Shown here one piece after another: positions 1 to 9,847 of a DNA stretch of 20,321 nt (positions are counted from its first letter, which is position 1; every line of letters begins with the position of its first letter). The translations under genes and the position numbers were made by a program. The notes beneath the pieces were generated by a model, which was given only the letters and a program-made list of their open reading frames with translations, had not been told where the DNA came from and did no database searches. Source of the DNA: Phoronis australis (taxonomy: Eukaryota; Phoronida; Phoronidae); NCBI GenBank assembly GCA_002633005.1, contig NMRA01000012.1, positions 712,487-732,807 of the forward strand, written 5' to 3'.

Positions 1-1127
1 TGGTCTGAATCAAAAGTTGTTCTTATCACAGAAGGTAGGTTTATAGCCACTTTCTTATAAAATTGAAGAAAAATTTAAATGAAGAGTCTGACCTCATGGT
101 ACCCGGCACCTTTAAGCACTCCCTACTGATAAGTTTCAGTTTCTGATGTCGTTCACCATGAGGTATTATTCTGTGAAAAGTATTTTATAAAATAAAGTTG
201 CTTACAATGAAACAGGACAACAGAATTGCATAACAAATGTCATTACTTCAACAAGTAGTACAAGCAATAACTCTTTCTTCACAAATATTCTAAAGTTTCC
301 GCCAGACCCATCAATTCCAGTGTTTCAAAAACTTAGAAGCCACACAGACCACCATTTTCGAACACCATCAACAGAGCTGAAGTGGTATGGAAACGATTTC
401 AGAAGTTTTCGGTTTTAAAATACAGTAAGCTAGCATTACTGATATTGCATAATTAAGATTCTAGACGGGTAAAGATCAAGCGTTTCTTTATCACTAAACT
501 TGCCACAGTAACATTTAATTTGGCAGTATTTGACCTGTTAATCTTACTGCTATGTGTGTGGCTTTCACCGTAAACCAAGCAAGGTCCTTTCGAACACTGA
601 GGTTTTCCCAGTGGAGGTCTATGATTCTGTCCACAGGGCACATCTTCTGTACGAGAACTCCCAGGGGTTTGATTATGAAGGTTAACTGTCTCATAACGTA
701 ATTATGTCATTTCTGGAGAGGCTTTAAAACCGTGACCACCTGTACATCCGCCACAGTTCTTAGTAAAGTAATGAAGCACAGCACATCATAATGAACCAGT
801 ATTAAAAAACACTATTACTGAACTGAAAGATTTTGCACTGTTTCAAGATCATTGGCCAACTTGCACGCATTTGACGCAACCTTCACATAAGATAGTGTTC
901 AAATGAATGAGATCCAGAATGCGTCGAACAATGGATACCACAAATTCCCTTTATCACTTCTGCTAAAAAGGCAGGCCAGAGTTATTACGATCTTGAAGAT
1001 CATAATGACCTTGTCGTGGTTAAATGTATTTGAATACATAAAACCAAAGTACATGTCAGTAGTGAACCTTTTAACATCTTTAAAACATTTGAGTCCTTCA
1101 CTCCTCTTTAAGTAGCAGGTGGATGAT
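1..1127 (-). other. 3' UTR and downstream flank of DENR
   Basis: No second coding region is recognisable in the 1.1 kb after the stop codon. Read on the minus strand there is no AATAAA. The one common variant seen is ATTAAA (complement of 514-519), which would give a 3' UTR of about 0.6 kb. The real cleavage site could lie outside the window. Confidence 0.4.
514..519 (-). promoter_or_regulatory. Candidate variant poly(A) signal ATTAAA
   Basis: Complement of TTTAAT, about 610 nt past the DENR stop codon. It is the only common poly(A) hexamer variant noticed in this flank. A six-base match in AT-rich DNA is weak evidence alone. Confidence 0.2.
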
Positions 1128-1172
1128 CTAGGCCTTTTTATCACCTAAATCGTCCATATTGTCCTCATCAAT
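1128..1172 (-). CDS. DENR: DENR coding exon 5 (terminal, 14 codons plus stop)
   Basis: The exon encodes IDEDNMDDLGDKKA and a TAG stop. It matches the acidic C-terminal tail of DENR (human tail: DDDSIEDLGEVKK). The acceptor is TCTGTTGCAG and follows AT-rich sequence. The exon is too short to stand out alone; it is called because it joins exon 4 in phase 0 and continues the family alignment to the stop. Confidence 0.93.
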   Translation of the reverse strand: MDEDNMDDLGDKKA

Positions 1173-2000
1173 CTGCAACAGAATTAATCACAATAAAAAC
1201 TTTATGACCAGATCACTGAAAGCACTCCTCATATTGAAATCGATCCCTAATCCAACCGTTGCCATGGCAAAGCTTAATAATAGTCTTTTGGCACAGAAGT
1301 GACTTGGATCATACCCTACTTGACAAACCACCTGAGGGCAAAATGAAAATAGTTTCTTATTATGACTATGGCTTCTCAATCAATTAATCCATAGCAAATA
1401 AAGACTGCTAATTGGGTTAGAAAAGTAATCTTTCTTCCATACGTCAGCAATTTTTTAACACTTCCACTATTGTAAAGAGACGAAACTGTGTTGCATTTAA
1501 TAATTCTTGGCGCCACTAAATTATTTTGTTTATCAAAACCTATCTCAGATGTACATTTTACTTCAGTTAAATCCTCTACAAACTGACTGTAAAGTAAGAA
1601 AAGGAATCCTAGACTCTTGTCCTTGCTCACCTGAACTGGGTAAATAAAAATTAAAAAAAATCTGAATTTTTAAAAGTGCACTTCTCAATTCTACTAACCT
1701 GTTACAACAATAATAACAATGATGGTGATTCAAACAAAACATTTTTCTAAAAAATTTTTTCGTCCAAAACAACAGATTGGGCAGAATGCAATATCTCAGT
1801 GTCACGACAGCAGAAATGAAAGTGTTAGAAAGCGGCACTATAACTTAGAATGAAAGCGGCACTATAACTTAGAAGTTCAAGAATAAATGAGAAACCTTTA
1901 TAAAACCAGGTGTCGAAATAGAAATCGTCAGAAGCGAGCGCTTGTCTGAACAGGTATGATGTGTTGAATAACACATGGTTTACTCCAACTGAGGTCTCAC
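1173..2000 (-). other. DENR intron 4 (828 bp)
   Basis: Bounded by GTGAGA and TTGCAG. It is AT-rich with no recognisable gene. It holds a perfect local duplication at 1828-1875. Confidence 0.9.
1828..1875. repeat. 24-bp tandem duplication
   Basis: Two adjacent copies of GAAAGCGGCACTATAACTTA plus four further bases differ only at the last base. Such identity in otherwise unique intron sequence points to a recent slippage or repair duplication. Confidence 0.95.
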
Positions 2001-2140
2001 CTGGGGCCATTTCTCAGGTATGAGGTCCCATAGATCAAGCTTGACGTTACCCTGGATCTGTATTTCATCCTCCCCAGTGATGGAAGATCCACAGGCGAAC
2101 CTGGCACCGAAGAATTTACTAGCTTCTTTTAAATTAATAC
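2001..2140 (-). CDS. DENR: DENR coding exon 4 (SUI1 domain body)
   Basis: The exon encodes residues 131 (split) to 177 and holds most of the SUI1 fold: [19 protein letters not shown], then [20 protein letters not shown] and IPEKWPQ. The TGEDEI and EKWP signatures match DENR and eIF1-type SUI1 domains. The acceptor is TTTCTGCAG; the donor is GTGAGA in phase 0. The intron upstream is only about 305 bp. Confidence 0.96.
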
Positions 2141-2445
2141 CTGCAGAAATAGGATAGAATAATTCATGATGGACGCCTGTTCACAACAGACAGGATGACC
2201 AAATCGCACTTAAAAGGTATAAAAATATTGTTTACCATCTATTGTAAATAACATAAATATTTACAGTTAATGCATGAATAGATTATTTTACGATAGGTTC
2301 TATTCACACGCGCATTCACTCATGACAGGCCTTTAAAACTGGCATGAAAGAGACAACGCCCCCTACCAGCTGAAGGAATCACTGGTAACACATTGAAAAG
2401 TGAAAGTATGCCACACATAAACGCACAAGATAACTCTACACTCAC
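2141..2445 (-). other. DENR intron 3 (305 bp)
   Basis: Bounded by GTGAGT and CTGCAG. AT-rich; nothing further recognised. Confidence 0.9.
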
Positions 2446-2631
2446 CATATGAGGCTAATCCTGTAACTATGGTAACACTTTTCTTTTTGCCCTTCATGGC
2501 TGTAGACAGGCATACTGTTTGTGGTTCTGTTGCCTTCTTTTTTGGTTTCACTGCGCCCCGTCCCCCTCGCGTCTGCCTCTTCTTTTTCTCCTCACCATCC
2601 CCCTCAGCTGCCTCACCAGAGGCTGCATCCG
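2446..2631 (-). CDS. DENR: DENR coding exon 3 (basic linker and start of SUI1 domain)
   Basis: The exon encodes residues 69-131 with split codons at both ends. It runs from an acidic Ala/Gly/Glu stretch into GEEKKKRQTRGGRGAVKPKK and then the first SUI1 strand (SVTIVTGLASY). The GEEKKK...RGGRG...KKK layout is typical of DENR. The donor is GTGAGT. Two AG acceptors fit the frame: TTCTAG at 2632 and GATGCAG at 2623, 9 nt apart. The longer form is given here because its upstream region is richer in pyrimidine. The shorter form would lose three residues (A-D-A level) without frame change. The linker is about six residues shorter than in human, so no extra exon is needed inside the 14-kb intron, though one cannot be excluded. 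Confidence 0.95.
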
Positions 2632-2908
2632 CTAGAACATTTATTACAAATACGGTCAATGTTGACAAAGTGTTAATCTAAACATTTGACATTACTCGCA
2701 TTTTATTAAATACACGTGCTTTCACGCCAAAAATCTAGGCTACTTTGCCACTAATACCATGCTTTAAACTGATTATACTTAATGCTCAGAAATTATTTTT
2801 TCATTTCACTGATACAAGAATGATTTTTGAGAAATGTGTGCACGGGTCAATCATCAACATGGCCTGAAATATATACAGGCTAATTTGGAGGACCAATGGG
2901 CCACGTTA

Positions 2909-2955
2909 GTGTGTGCATGTGCGCACGTGCGTGTGTGCATGAGCGTGTGTGTATG
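2909..2955. repeat. Alternating purine-pyrimidine tract (GT/GC/AT)
   Basis: 33 bases of strict alternation (2909-2941) and, after a break at 2942, 13 more (2943-2955), mostly TG with CG and CA steps. It includes the palindromes GTGCGCAC and GCACGTGC, the latter with a CACGTG E-box at 2924-2929. Such tracts can adopt Z-DNA. Confidence 0.9.
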
Positions 2956-3186
2956 ATATCGTCTTTTACCTCCACACGTTACCCTATGATTAGTGATTGA
3001 TTTAAATGGCTAACAGTAAACCAAATATTCATGTAAGCACCAGTAGGGATGTCAATGTTTTCACGTACAATATGCTTGACCCCCATGCTAGCTTTGTTGT
3101 TTTGGTCAGTGACATTAGTTTTGGTCACCTGCTCTGCATTGTCCTTGTATTAGAATCTGAAAGCAATGCGAATTCAAAATAAAATA

Positions 3187-3342
3187 CAGGGGCAGATCCA
3201 GGATTTTTATTTAGTGGGGCCAGGGCAGAGTATTAGCCAGGATTTTGCCTGTCAGACATTCACACCTCTGAACTGCCAAATGGAACATGGGGGAGTTTTG
3301 GGGGGGCATGGCCCCCATGGCCCCCCTCTAAGTCCGCCACTG
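3187..3342. mobile_element. hAT-like MITE, 156 bp
   Basis: The left end is CAGGGGCAGATCCAG and the right end, read inverted, is CAGTGGCGGACTTAG. These are imperfect terminal inverted repeats of the CAGTGGCGGA type common in non-autonomous hAT elements. Flanks are AAATAAAATA on both sides, compatible with a target duplication, though the low complexity leaves its exact length open (8 or 10 bp). The interior has an inverted G-run/C-run near 3299-3327. It has no coding capacity. Confidence 0.75.
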
Positions 3343-4243
3343 AAATAAAATAAAATAAAGTGCGATAGCCACTCAATTTTTATGCATCTGTTGGCCTAAC
3401 TTAAACAATCAGGGTTTGTCAATGATTTTTTCAATCAGTAGGACTGTCCAGTGCTGCAGTGCGATATTGTGGATGATACTATAATTGGATAATCAGGACA
3501 TCTTACATGAAAAATAGAATGTTTTTCCACCACAAAGTTTGGTAAGTTGATCGTTAAAGAATTAGTAGAAATATTGTTTTTTTTGACATCTTACCTTGTG
3601 TGTCTTGGTCTAAGACTTTCTTTGATGCATACGGAAATGTTGCAAAAGTAGCCAAAAACACTAGCCAATGAAACGCGTCAAAGATCAACTCTGAATTATC
3701 ACACGTTCACGCGACACGTTTACAAGTCAACGAGAGGGCTGTTCTCTCTCTTTGTGTTCTTTTGAATTTGATTTGGCAAATCCAAATAATGACCAGATTC
3801 ACACGAGTTGATGTATGTTTGCCGACTGTAAAAACTCAGTTCGTATACACTGGAAATTACACGTTGTGACTTGATACAAGCTGGCCAAAATCTCTTCTTG
3901 CATTTCCAAATTTAAGGTCACAAGTGTGACCTGCAGCTCATTATGCCGAATGCTGACCCCGTTGATTACAATAATACCATTTCACACAGGCTCTGAAGTC
4001 ACTCCACAAAGGTAGGTCAATTAGGATACAAGTGCCCAAATTATTTACAGGACTGGTATCTCAACCCAAGGTAATGACACCACCTGTATGCCAGGCCGGC
4101 ACAGACAGTGGTGTTCCTCAGTGGAACAATTTATGGAAATGTAGGCGTATCCTAGGCAAATGTGAGTCAATTTTGACCAAAAACATACGGTTGTGGTTGA
4201 CATCAGCAGGTAATTTGTAATTAATTTTCAAAATCAAAATAGA
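3343..4243. other. Intron sequence, no gene or element recognised
   Basis: AT-rich, unique-looking. The only item of note is a 7-bp inverted repeat, AGGTCAC and GTGACCT, separated by 4 bp at 3915-3932. Confidence 0.6.
3915..3932. promoter_or_regulatory. Inverted AGGTCA half-sites
   Basis: AGGTCAC-AAGT-GTGACCT is a perfect 7-bp inverted repeat that contains two nuclear-receptor-type half-sites facing each other. It may be chance; nothing else nearby supports regulation. Confidence 0.25.
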
Positions 4244-4333
4244 AACAAGAGCAACGCGGAGCGTTGAAATGCACCCACGAATACATTGCAAATGGTGCGC
4301 TTTTAGGGTTGTTTATTTGTATCATAAAAATGG

Positions 4334-5775
4334 CCACTAGATGGCGCAAAAACATACAATCCATTCAAAAACAAGAACATGCCATATTTCATAAAAATCT
4401 GACAAGGAACTTCAGAGAAACAAAGGAAAACAGAATAAAATGAAATTGCCACTAGTGGGCACAGTGTCCGTTGGATCCGCCTGAAAATCGTCGTCGTCTG
4501 TTGTTATCTTCATATAAATACACTTACTAAATTTAGTAAAGATCCTGCAGTGGGTTTAGGAGATACAACTATGGGCGCGAAACAAAACTACCACTAGGAG
4601 GGGCCACAGTAGTCAGTCACCATCATCAAAGGTCATCTTCACATTGAGAACATATATGCCAATTTTCAAATGATTTGGTTGATACAGGGGTGGACACCAA
4701 AAACAAGATTTGAAAACAGCAAAAAAATGGCCACTAGGTGGTGCAAAATACCTCGATTCCATCCAAAAACAGGAAAATAGCGTCATCACACCAATAGATG
4801 CCTATATTTAAAAATTTATGAAAATCTGTTGAGGACCTTTGAAGATACTGAGTTAAATGTAAAAAAATTAAAAGTGCCACTAGGGGGCACAGCAGTAGTA
4901 AGATCTGTCCGAAAGTCGTCGTCATCCGTAGTCAACATCATATAAATACACTTGCTAAATTAACGGTTTAGGAGATACAGCCATAGGCGTAACAAAAACA
5001 AAACTGCCACTAGGAGGTGCCACAGTAGTCAAAATTGTCGGAAAATCATCATCAACCGTCCTCTTTATAGTAAGCAAATACATGCCAATTTTCACAATCA
5101 TCCTTTGAGCGGTTTGGTTGATAGAGGGGTGGATACAAAAAACAGACTCGAAAACAGTAAAAATGGCCACTAGGTGGCCCAAACTAGGTCGAATCCATCC
5201 GAAAATGGAAGGATAGCGTCACCTCACTAATAGGTGCCTACATATTAAATTTCATGAAAATCTGTTAAGGACTTTTGAAGATACAAAGGTAAACGTAAAA
5301 AAAATAAAATTGCCACTAGGGGGCACACCGGTAGTCGGATCTGTCCAAAAGTCGTCGTCAATTGTTAACATCACATAAATATACTTACTAAATTTCGTAA
5401 AGATCCTGCGAACGGTTTAGGAGATACAGCCATAGACGCAAAAAAAAAACAAAACTACCACTAGGACTGTCTAGGAGGCGCCACAGTAATCAAAATCATT
5501 GGAAAATCAACGTCAATTGTCCTCTTCATAGTAAGCACATACATGCCAATTTTCACAATCATCCTTTGAGCAGTTTGGTTGATAGAGAGGTGGACGCAAA
5601 AAAACAATAAAAATGGCCACTAGGTGGCGCAAACTATGTTGAATCCATCCGAAAACGGGAGGATAGTGTCACCTCACTAATAGGTGCCTACATGCCAAAT
5701 TTCATGAAAATCCATTTAGGACTTTTGAAGATACAAAGGTAAGCGTAAAAAACTAAAATTGCCACTAGGGGGCAC
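4334..5775 (+). repeat. Array of 11 CTCF-like motifs in element 1
   Basis: Motif starts are 4334 (A), 4449 (B), 4591 (C), 4731 (A), 4877 (B), 5007 (C), 5167 (A), 5313 (B), 5458 (C, interrupted), 5617 (A) and 5762 (B). A-type reads TGGCCACTAGGTGGCGC, B-type GCCACTAGGGGGCAC, C-type GCCACTAGGAGGCGCC. Copies at 4334, 4877, 5167, 5313, 5617 and 5762 fit the vertebrate CTCF core CCASYAGRKGGC exactly; C-type differs at one base (A at K). Spacings run 115 to 160 bp, mostly 140-146, and all point the same way. Confidence 0.85.
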
Positions 5776-5892
5776 ACCAGTAGTCCAATTCGTCCGAAAG
5801 TTTGCTCATGCCGTCCCATTCATAAATGGAACATATGTGCCAAATTTCATGAACGTAAGTCAAAGGGTTTTGGAGATAGAGCAGCGGATGCT

Positions 5893-5932
5893 GGACAGAC
5901 ACCGCCAGGACGGACGGACAGACGGACGGAGA
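5893..5932 (+). repeat. GGAC/ACGG microsatellite tract of element 1
   Basis: Imperfect GGACGGACGGACAGACGGAC run just before the 3' hairpin, in the same place as in element 2. It is part of the transposon rather than an independent microsatellite. Confidence 0.9.
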
Positions 5933-5977
5933 TGACAGCACAATGCGTCCACATATAAATATGTGGGCACAAAAAAA

Positions 5978-7466
5978 TACAACAGTTGAAATAACCAAAT
6001 GCTCAGGCACATTCCACTCACAGATATCTGATGGTTTATCACTGCCGGAAATCAAAAACAAGCTGAAACGTAAACACAACCCTACATACTTGTAAGGTGG
6101 CCATCCACAGTAACCTACCCCAACTTACGAATGGATGCAGGACTTCAGGCACTGAGCGGAATGACTGACTTTCGTGTACTTGGTAAGGATGTGCTGTTAG
6201 AGCTTATTACTATAGTTCAGTCCTATAGATGAGCCAGTTACCTGAATGGTTGGTGCTTGTGTACGAATTATTTTTGCTGATACAGATATGAACTGTTTTT
6301 CCCTGGATACCTACTATACAAACTATTAAACAGAAATACAATGTTTGAGGAGTGGTGTACGAACTGTTAGAGATATCACCATATTTTGCAGTTCACTTAT
6401 TTGCATGAGGATACTTAGCGTAAATTAATTACCTCACTCAATTCATACGTGATCAATTTTGCACTATGGAAAGTACAAACACAAAACCTGAAATGTGGAA
6501 ATTTTTAATTTCTTTAAACGCACTAAAATTAGACATTTTACTCCCATCACCCAATCCTTGCGTTTCAAAACACCTTAATGAACTTTAGAAATAAATTCTG
6601 TTCAGACTATTGCAACCTCATGCCTTACACAAAATGCCAGCACATTAGTGAATTTTATTTGTGACCAGACAAAAAATGCCTTACTTTGTGACAACATTAC
6701 AGGATGTAGACCTGTGTTAGCTTCACATTCAATAGTCATGACAAGTAGACTTGAAACTTGTACGACAAAGCGTGACCCACTGTTTGGCATTGTACTGAGA
6801 AAAATGACAAATCACCCTCACTGTTACTTGACATACGCGATCAGACATAAAAGGAAAAAACTATGACTTAAGCGCAATCTAGAAAATAAAAGGTTACCAG
6901 TTAACAGATCGCAATGATCAGAAAAGATAGTAATCTTCATCAATCACTTCGTGATTAGCCAAGAAAATTAGTCTACTTAGAAGACGATTGCCACAACTAG
7001 ATTATTAACGAACACGGCAGGATTTGGCGTAACACTGGGAAGGTGCGTTGGCTAATTAAAATCAATACTCTGAAAAGTAACGAAACACATTTAGTCTTAA
7101 TTATTCACCTGGCTATGCGAGAGTGTCGTCACTTTTGATTGTAAGAATCAAGAGCTGTAACAGCTGTTTCCAAATGATTAATGAAATAATCGTGCATCAA
7201 AGAAGAAACAGGAGGCACCATTTAAATGTCCAATTATACAGTTGATGTAGATTTAATGGGATCTACTAGATTCAGGGGAGAGGCAAAAATGTGATCAGTG
7301 GCGAAAGTGCTGGCCTTTTAACCTGGTAGACACGCCGTTAGCAATGGGTACACCTGCACCAGCTCTCAATTCATCTTCTCACCACCTGTGACTTTTAAAA
7401 CAGGGACTGAACTAGAATTCCAACATGCAAAAGTATTCTTTTAAGCAACAATAACCAGAGGAATGT
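5978..7466. other. Intron sequence, nothing recognised
   Basis: About 1.5 kb of AT-rich sequence. The open frames here are under 75 codons, resemble nothing I know, and lack splice-site support. Confidence 0.6.
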
Positions 7467-7867
7467 TTATGACCTCACCAAGACTAGCGGTGATCTCACC
7501 AAGATTTGTGTGACCTCACCAAGACAAATGTGATATCACCACTTAAGACTAATGTGATATCACCAAGACATGTGTGATCTTACCAAGACATGTGTGATAT
7601 CACCAAGACATGTGTGATATCACCAAGACATGTGTGATATCACCAAGACATGTGTGATCTTACCAAGACAACTGTGATTATCGAGACCGATGTGATCCTA
7701 CCAAGACAAACGTGATCTCACCAAGACTAACGTGATCTCACAAAGACTTGTGTGATCACCAAGCCCACTGTGATTATCAAGACTCATGTCATATCACCAA
7801 GACTTGAGTTATCTCATCAATACTTGCATTATCTCTTCAAGACTTGCGTAATCTCACAAAAACATAC
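7467..7867. repeat. 20-bp minisatellite, about 20 copies
   Basis: The unit is GTGTGATATCACCAAGACAT. Central copies (about 7587-7660) are nearly identical, and copies at both ends are progressively diverged, with occasional 18- or 24-bp units. Several copies hold the perfect palindrome GTGATATCAC. The unit length is not a multiple of three and stops occur in all frames, so it is not coding. The gradient of divergence is typical of unequal exchange. Confidence 0.93.
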
Positions 7868-8336
7868 ATGTTGATCAGTTGATCTCAATTGTCTAAACAT
7901 ACAAGGAGGACACAGGTCACCCTGGACCCCTCCCAGCTGTCCAAATTAACTCTTTGTCTTTTGAACACTGTGATTGCTCCTCCTCCCCCCTTGTGATACC
8001 GTAGGTCCACTAGTGCAAGGCCCCTAAAGAACCCAACACCAATTTGACTAATAAACTGAAACCTTCTTCTTGTAAGCCTTTTTGCAGAATTTTGTATTAA
8101 AAATGAACAAAGTAAAAATATCAAAATTCTTGATCTTCCACATTCTGCAGTTCAACTTAAATGTGTTGGCACAGGCATTGCCACATTTGCACAGCTTATT
8201 TGGGAACAGTCATTTTTGATGGTTCCTCTTTGAAAGGTTGGGTTTCGGTAATGCATTGATACATATGCTTAACACATCAGTTCAAGATTGGATAACACAT
8301 ACTATCAAGGGATGGAAGCAATTCCATGGATGCATG
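7868..8336. other. Intron sequence, nothing recognised
   Basis: No repeat or gene recognised; short frames only. Confidence 0.5.
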
Positions 8337-8710
8337 TCTAAATTCCTGCAAACAATCCCCTCAACTCCAGCCCCGCATCACCATACATCAAACTACCGGT
8401 ACAAATACCCAGACCGCACCCCTAAACTCCACATGTACCAAAATGTGCCAGTGACCAAGTTCCAGTTCCAGGGACCCGACTCTTCACCTGTAGTTTGCAG
8501 TTGAAATTAAGATGGATGGCCACAGCACAAAGTCGCGCCAAAAGACACGACTGGCTGGGGGTGGAAACAATTAAATGGTCGCGCCTCTTAATTCCAGTTA
8601 CCATGTCCAGAGCCAGCAAACCCTAAATTCCACACCTTTGCCCCTAAATTCCAAACACATATCGAAAACACACTGTATCCTGTGATCAAATTCCATAGCT
8701 GGGGTTTTAA
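8337..8710. repeat. Diverged CTAAATTCCA-type dispersed repeat region
   Basis: Variants of CCCTAAATTCCA recur at about 8337, 8421, 8578, 8621, 8643 and 8687 at uneven spacing, together with two GTCGCGCC segments (about 8533 and 8579). It may be a decayed tandem array. The units are too diverged to define by eye. Confidence 0.4.
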
Positions 8711-9847
8711 TTCTTCACCGCATTAATTGGTCCAGTTGCAGAGCTTGGTCAGTGAGTATGAAGTATTTTCAGCGAGTGTGCGGAGTTCAGGGGCAGCGGT
8801 ACAAAATTTTTAACGTGGGCCATGCATTTGTTGATCTGAGACTGCAGTTTAGAAGACCGAAGACGTAATTTAGAGGCACGGCTGTGGAAAGGCTTCCACC
8901 AGCTGTTACGTGGATTAAAACAAATGAAATCTTAAAAAGTCAATCAATCAATCTGTGCCGGTAGTAGTCCCTGGACAATCATTAAGTTATTAATGAATGG
9001 ATTCCCAAGTTCAGTGAAATGTAGAAGGATGGGATGAGACAAGCAACAAAGCAACACTATTGATTAGCGTAGGGGAAATAAAGGGATTAAATGACTCAGT
9101 AACTAACAACAGAAGCCAAATGTAGATAACAAATTTATGAACAGTGGAGTACAGCAAAACATGAGCATGTCAAAAACGTTTCAATGTGGCTTTTGAAAAT
9201 GTTTGTTGGCATGACATCAACAATTCCATTCAAGATAATTCGATACAGTTTCCACATAACGTTATCGTGTACAATACTGCATGCAATAACAACAGCTTGT
9301 GCAATGGATTTCCCTCCTAATCCAACCCTTATTTTTTCTGATGTTATTTTAAAGCACTTATAATGCGTTTCACAACTGTAAAACCATGCATCAAATATTT
9401 AATTGCTTACTTCTACTGACTTCATTGCATGCCATATTTTTACGGTCAATCGGTGAAATTTTCAAACATAATAAAACCTTGGTTCACTTCTTAATTGTCT
9501 GATACATGGAAAAACACTCACATCTAGGTCGCAAAGAATTTACTAAAAGTGTGCTCGGAAATCCATTGCATGAAGTCAACAAACAAGAACATGGTATACC
9601 AACTACTGTCGCCATCTAGGGAATAAACAGTGTGTATTTTACCACGTTGCTGATATATCAGAAATGACTGTGAGAAAGACAAAATTGGGTATCTGTGTTC
9701 ATTCCAGAACATGTCTTCGTGGAATTAGCCCCGCTAGATGCGAAAACTGACAGGAAGCTTTACAAAGCATCAGGAACTATGCATTTAAGTCTTCATCAAC
9801 CACCTTTGCTTAATTAATGAGAAATGAACTACTATTAATATTTAAGA
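8711..9847. other. Intron sequence, nothing recognised
   Basis: AT-rich; no gene or clear element. A lone TCCCTAGATGGCGA (complement of 9609-9622) partly resembles the A-type motif of the core-repeat elements but lacks their flanks. Confidence 0.5.

Larger units (their letters stand above)
4244..5977 (+). mobile_element. Core-repeat transposon 1 (Helentron/HINE- or MITE-like), (ABC)3-AB
   Basis: The left end has a short hairpin, CAACGC-GGA-GCGTTG (4252-4266), followed by ATGCACCCAC. The right end has a hairpin, CCACATAT-AA-ATATGTGG (5949-5966), followed by GGCAC and an A-run. ATGCACCCAC at the left is inverse to GTGGGTGCAT at the right end of the sister copy. Between the ends lie 11 modules of about 145 bp in the order A-B-C, A-B-C, A-B-C, A-B, then a GGAC microsatellite. 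This layout (subterminal inverted repeats, core tandem repeats, ACGG microsatellite, 3' hairpin) is known from non-autonomous elements of molluscs and from Helentron-associated elements. No transposase is present. The outer boundaries are judged from where the two copies stop matching. Confidence 0.8.

Noticed and set aside
5765-6079. Minus-strand open frame of 104 codons over the 3' end of core-repeat element 1, with a similar frame at 11884-12312 over element 2.
   Set aside because: The similarity comes from shared transposon DNA. The frames lie across a microsatellite and hairpin, diverge beyond the element ends, and look like no known protein.
6648-6866. 72-codon plus-strand frame.
   Set aside because: No recognisable family, no splice or promoter support, and length expected by chance in 20 kb.
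7290-7370. Second tRNA-like or SINE head around GTGGCGAAAGTGCTGGCCTT.
   Set aside because: No B box of the GGTTCGANTCC type at the right distance and no cloverleaf could be drawn.
7467-7867. CRISPR array.
   Set aside because: Units are contiguous 20-bp tandem copies without spacers, in a eukaryotic intron.
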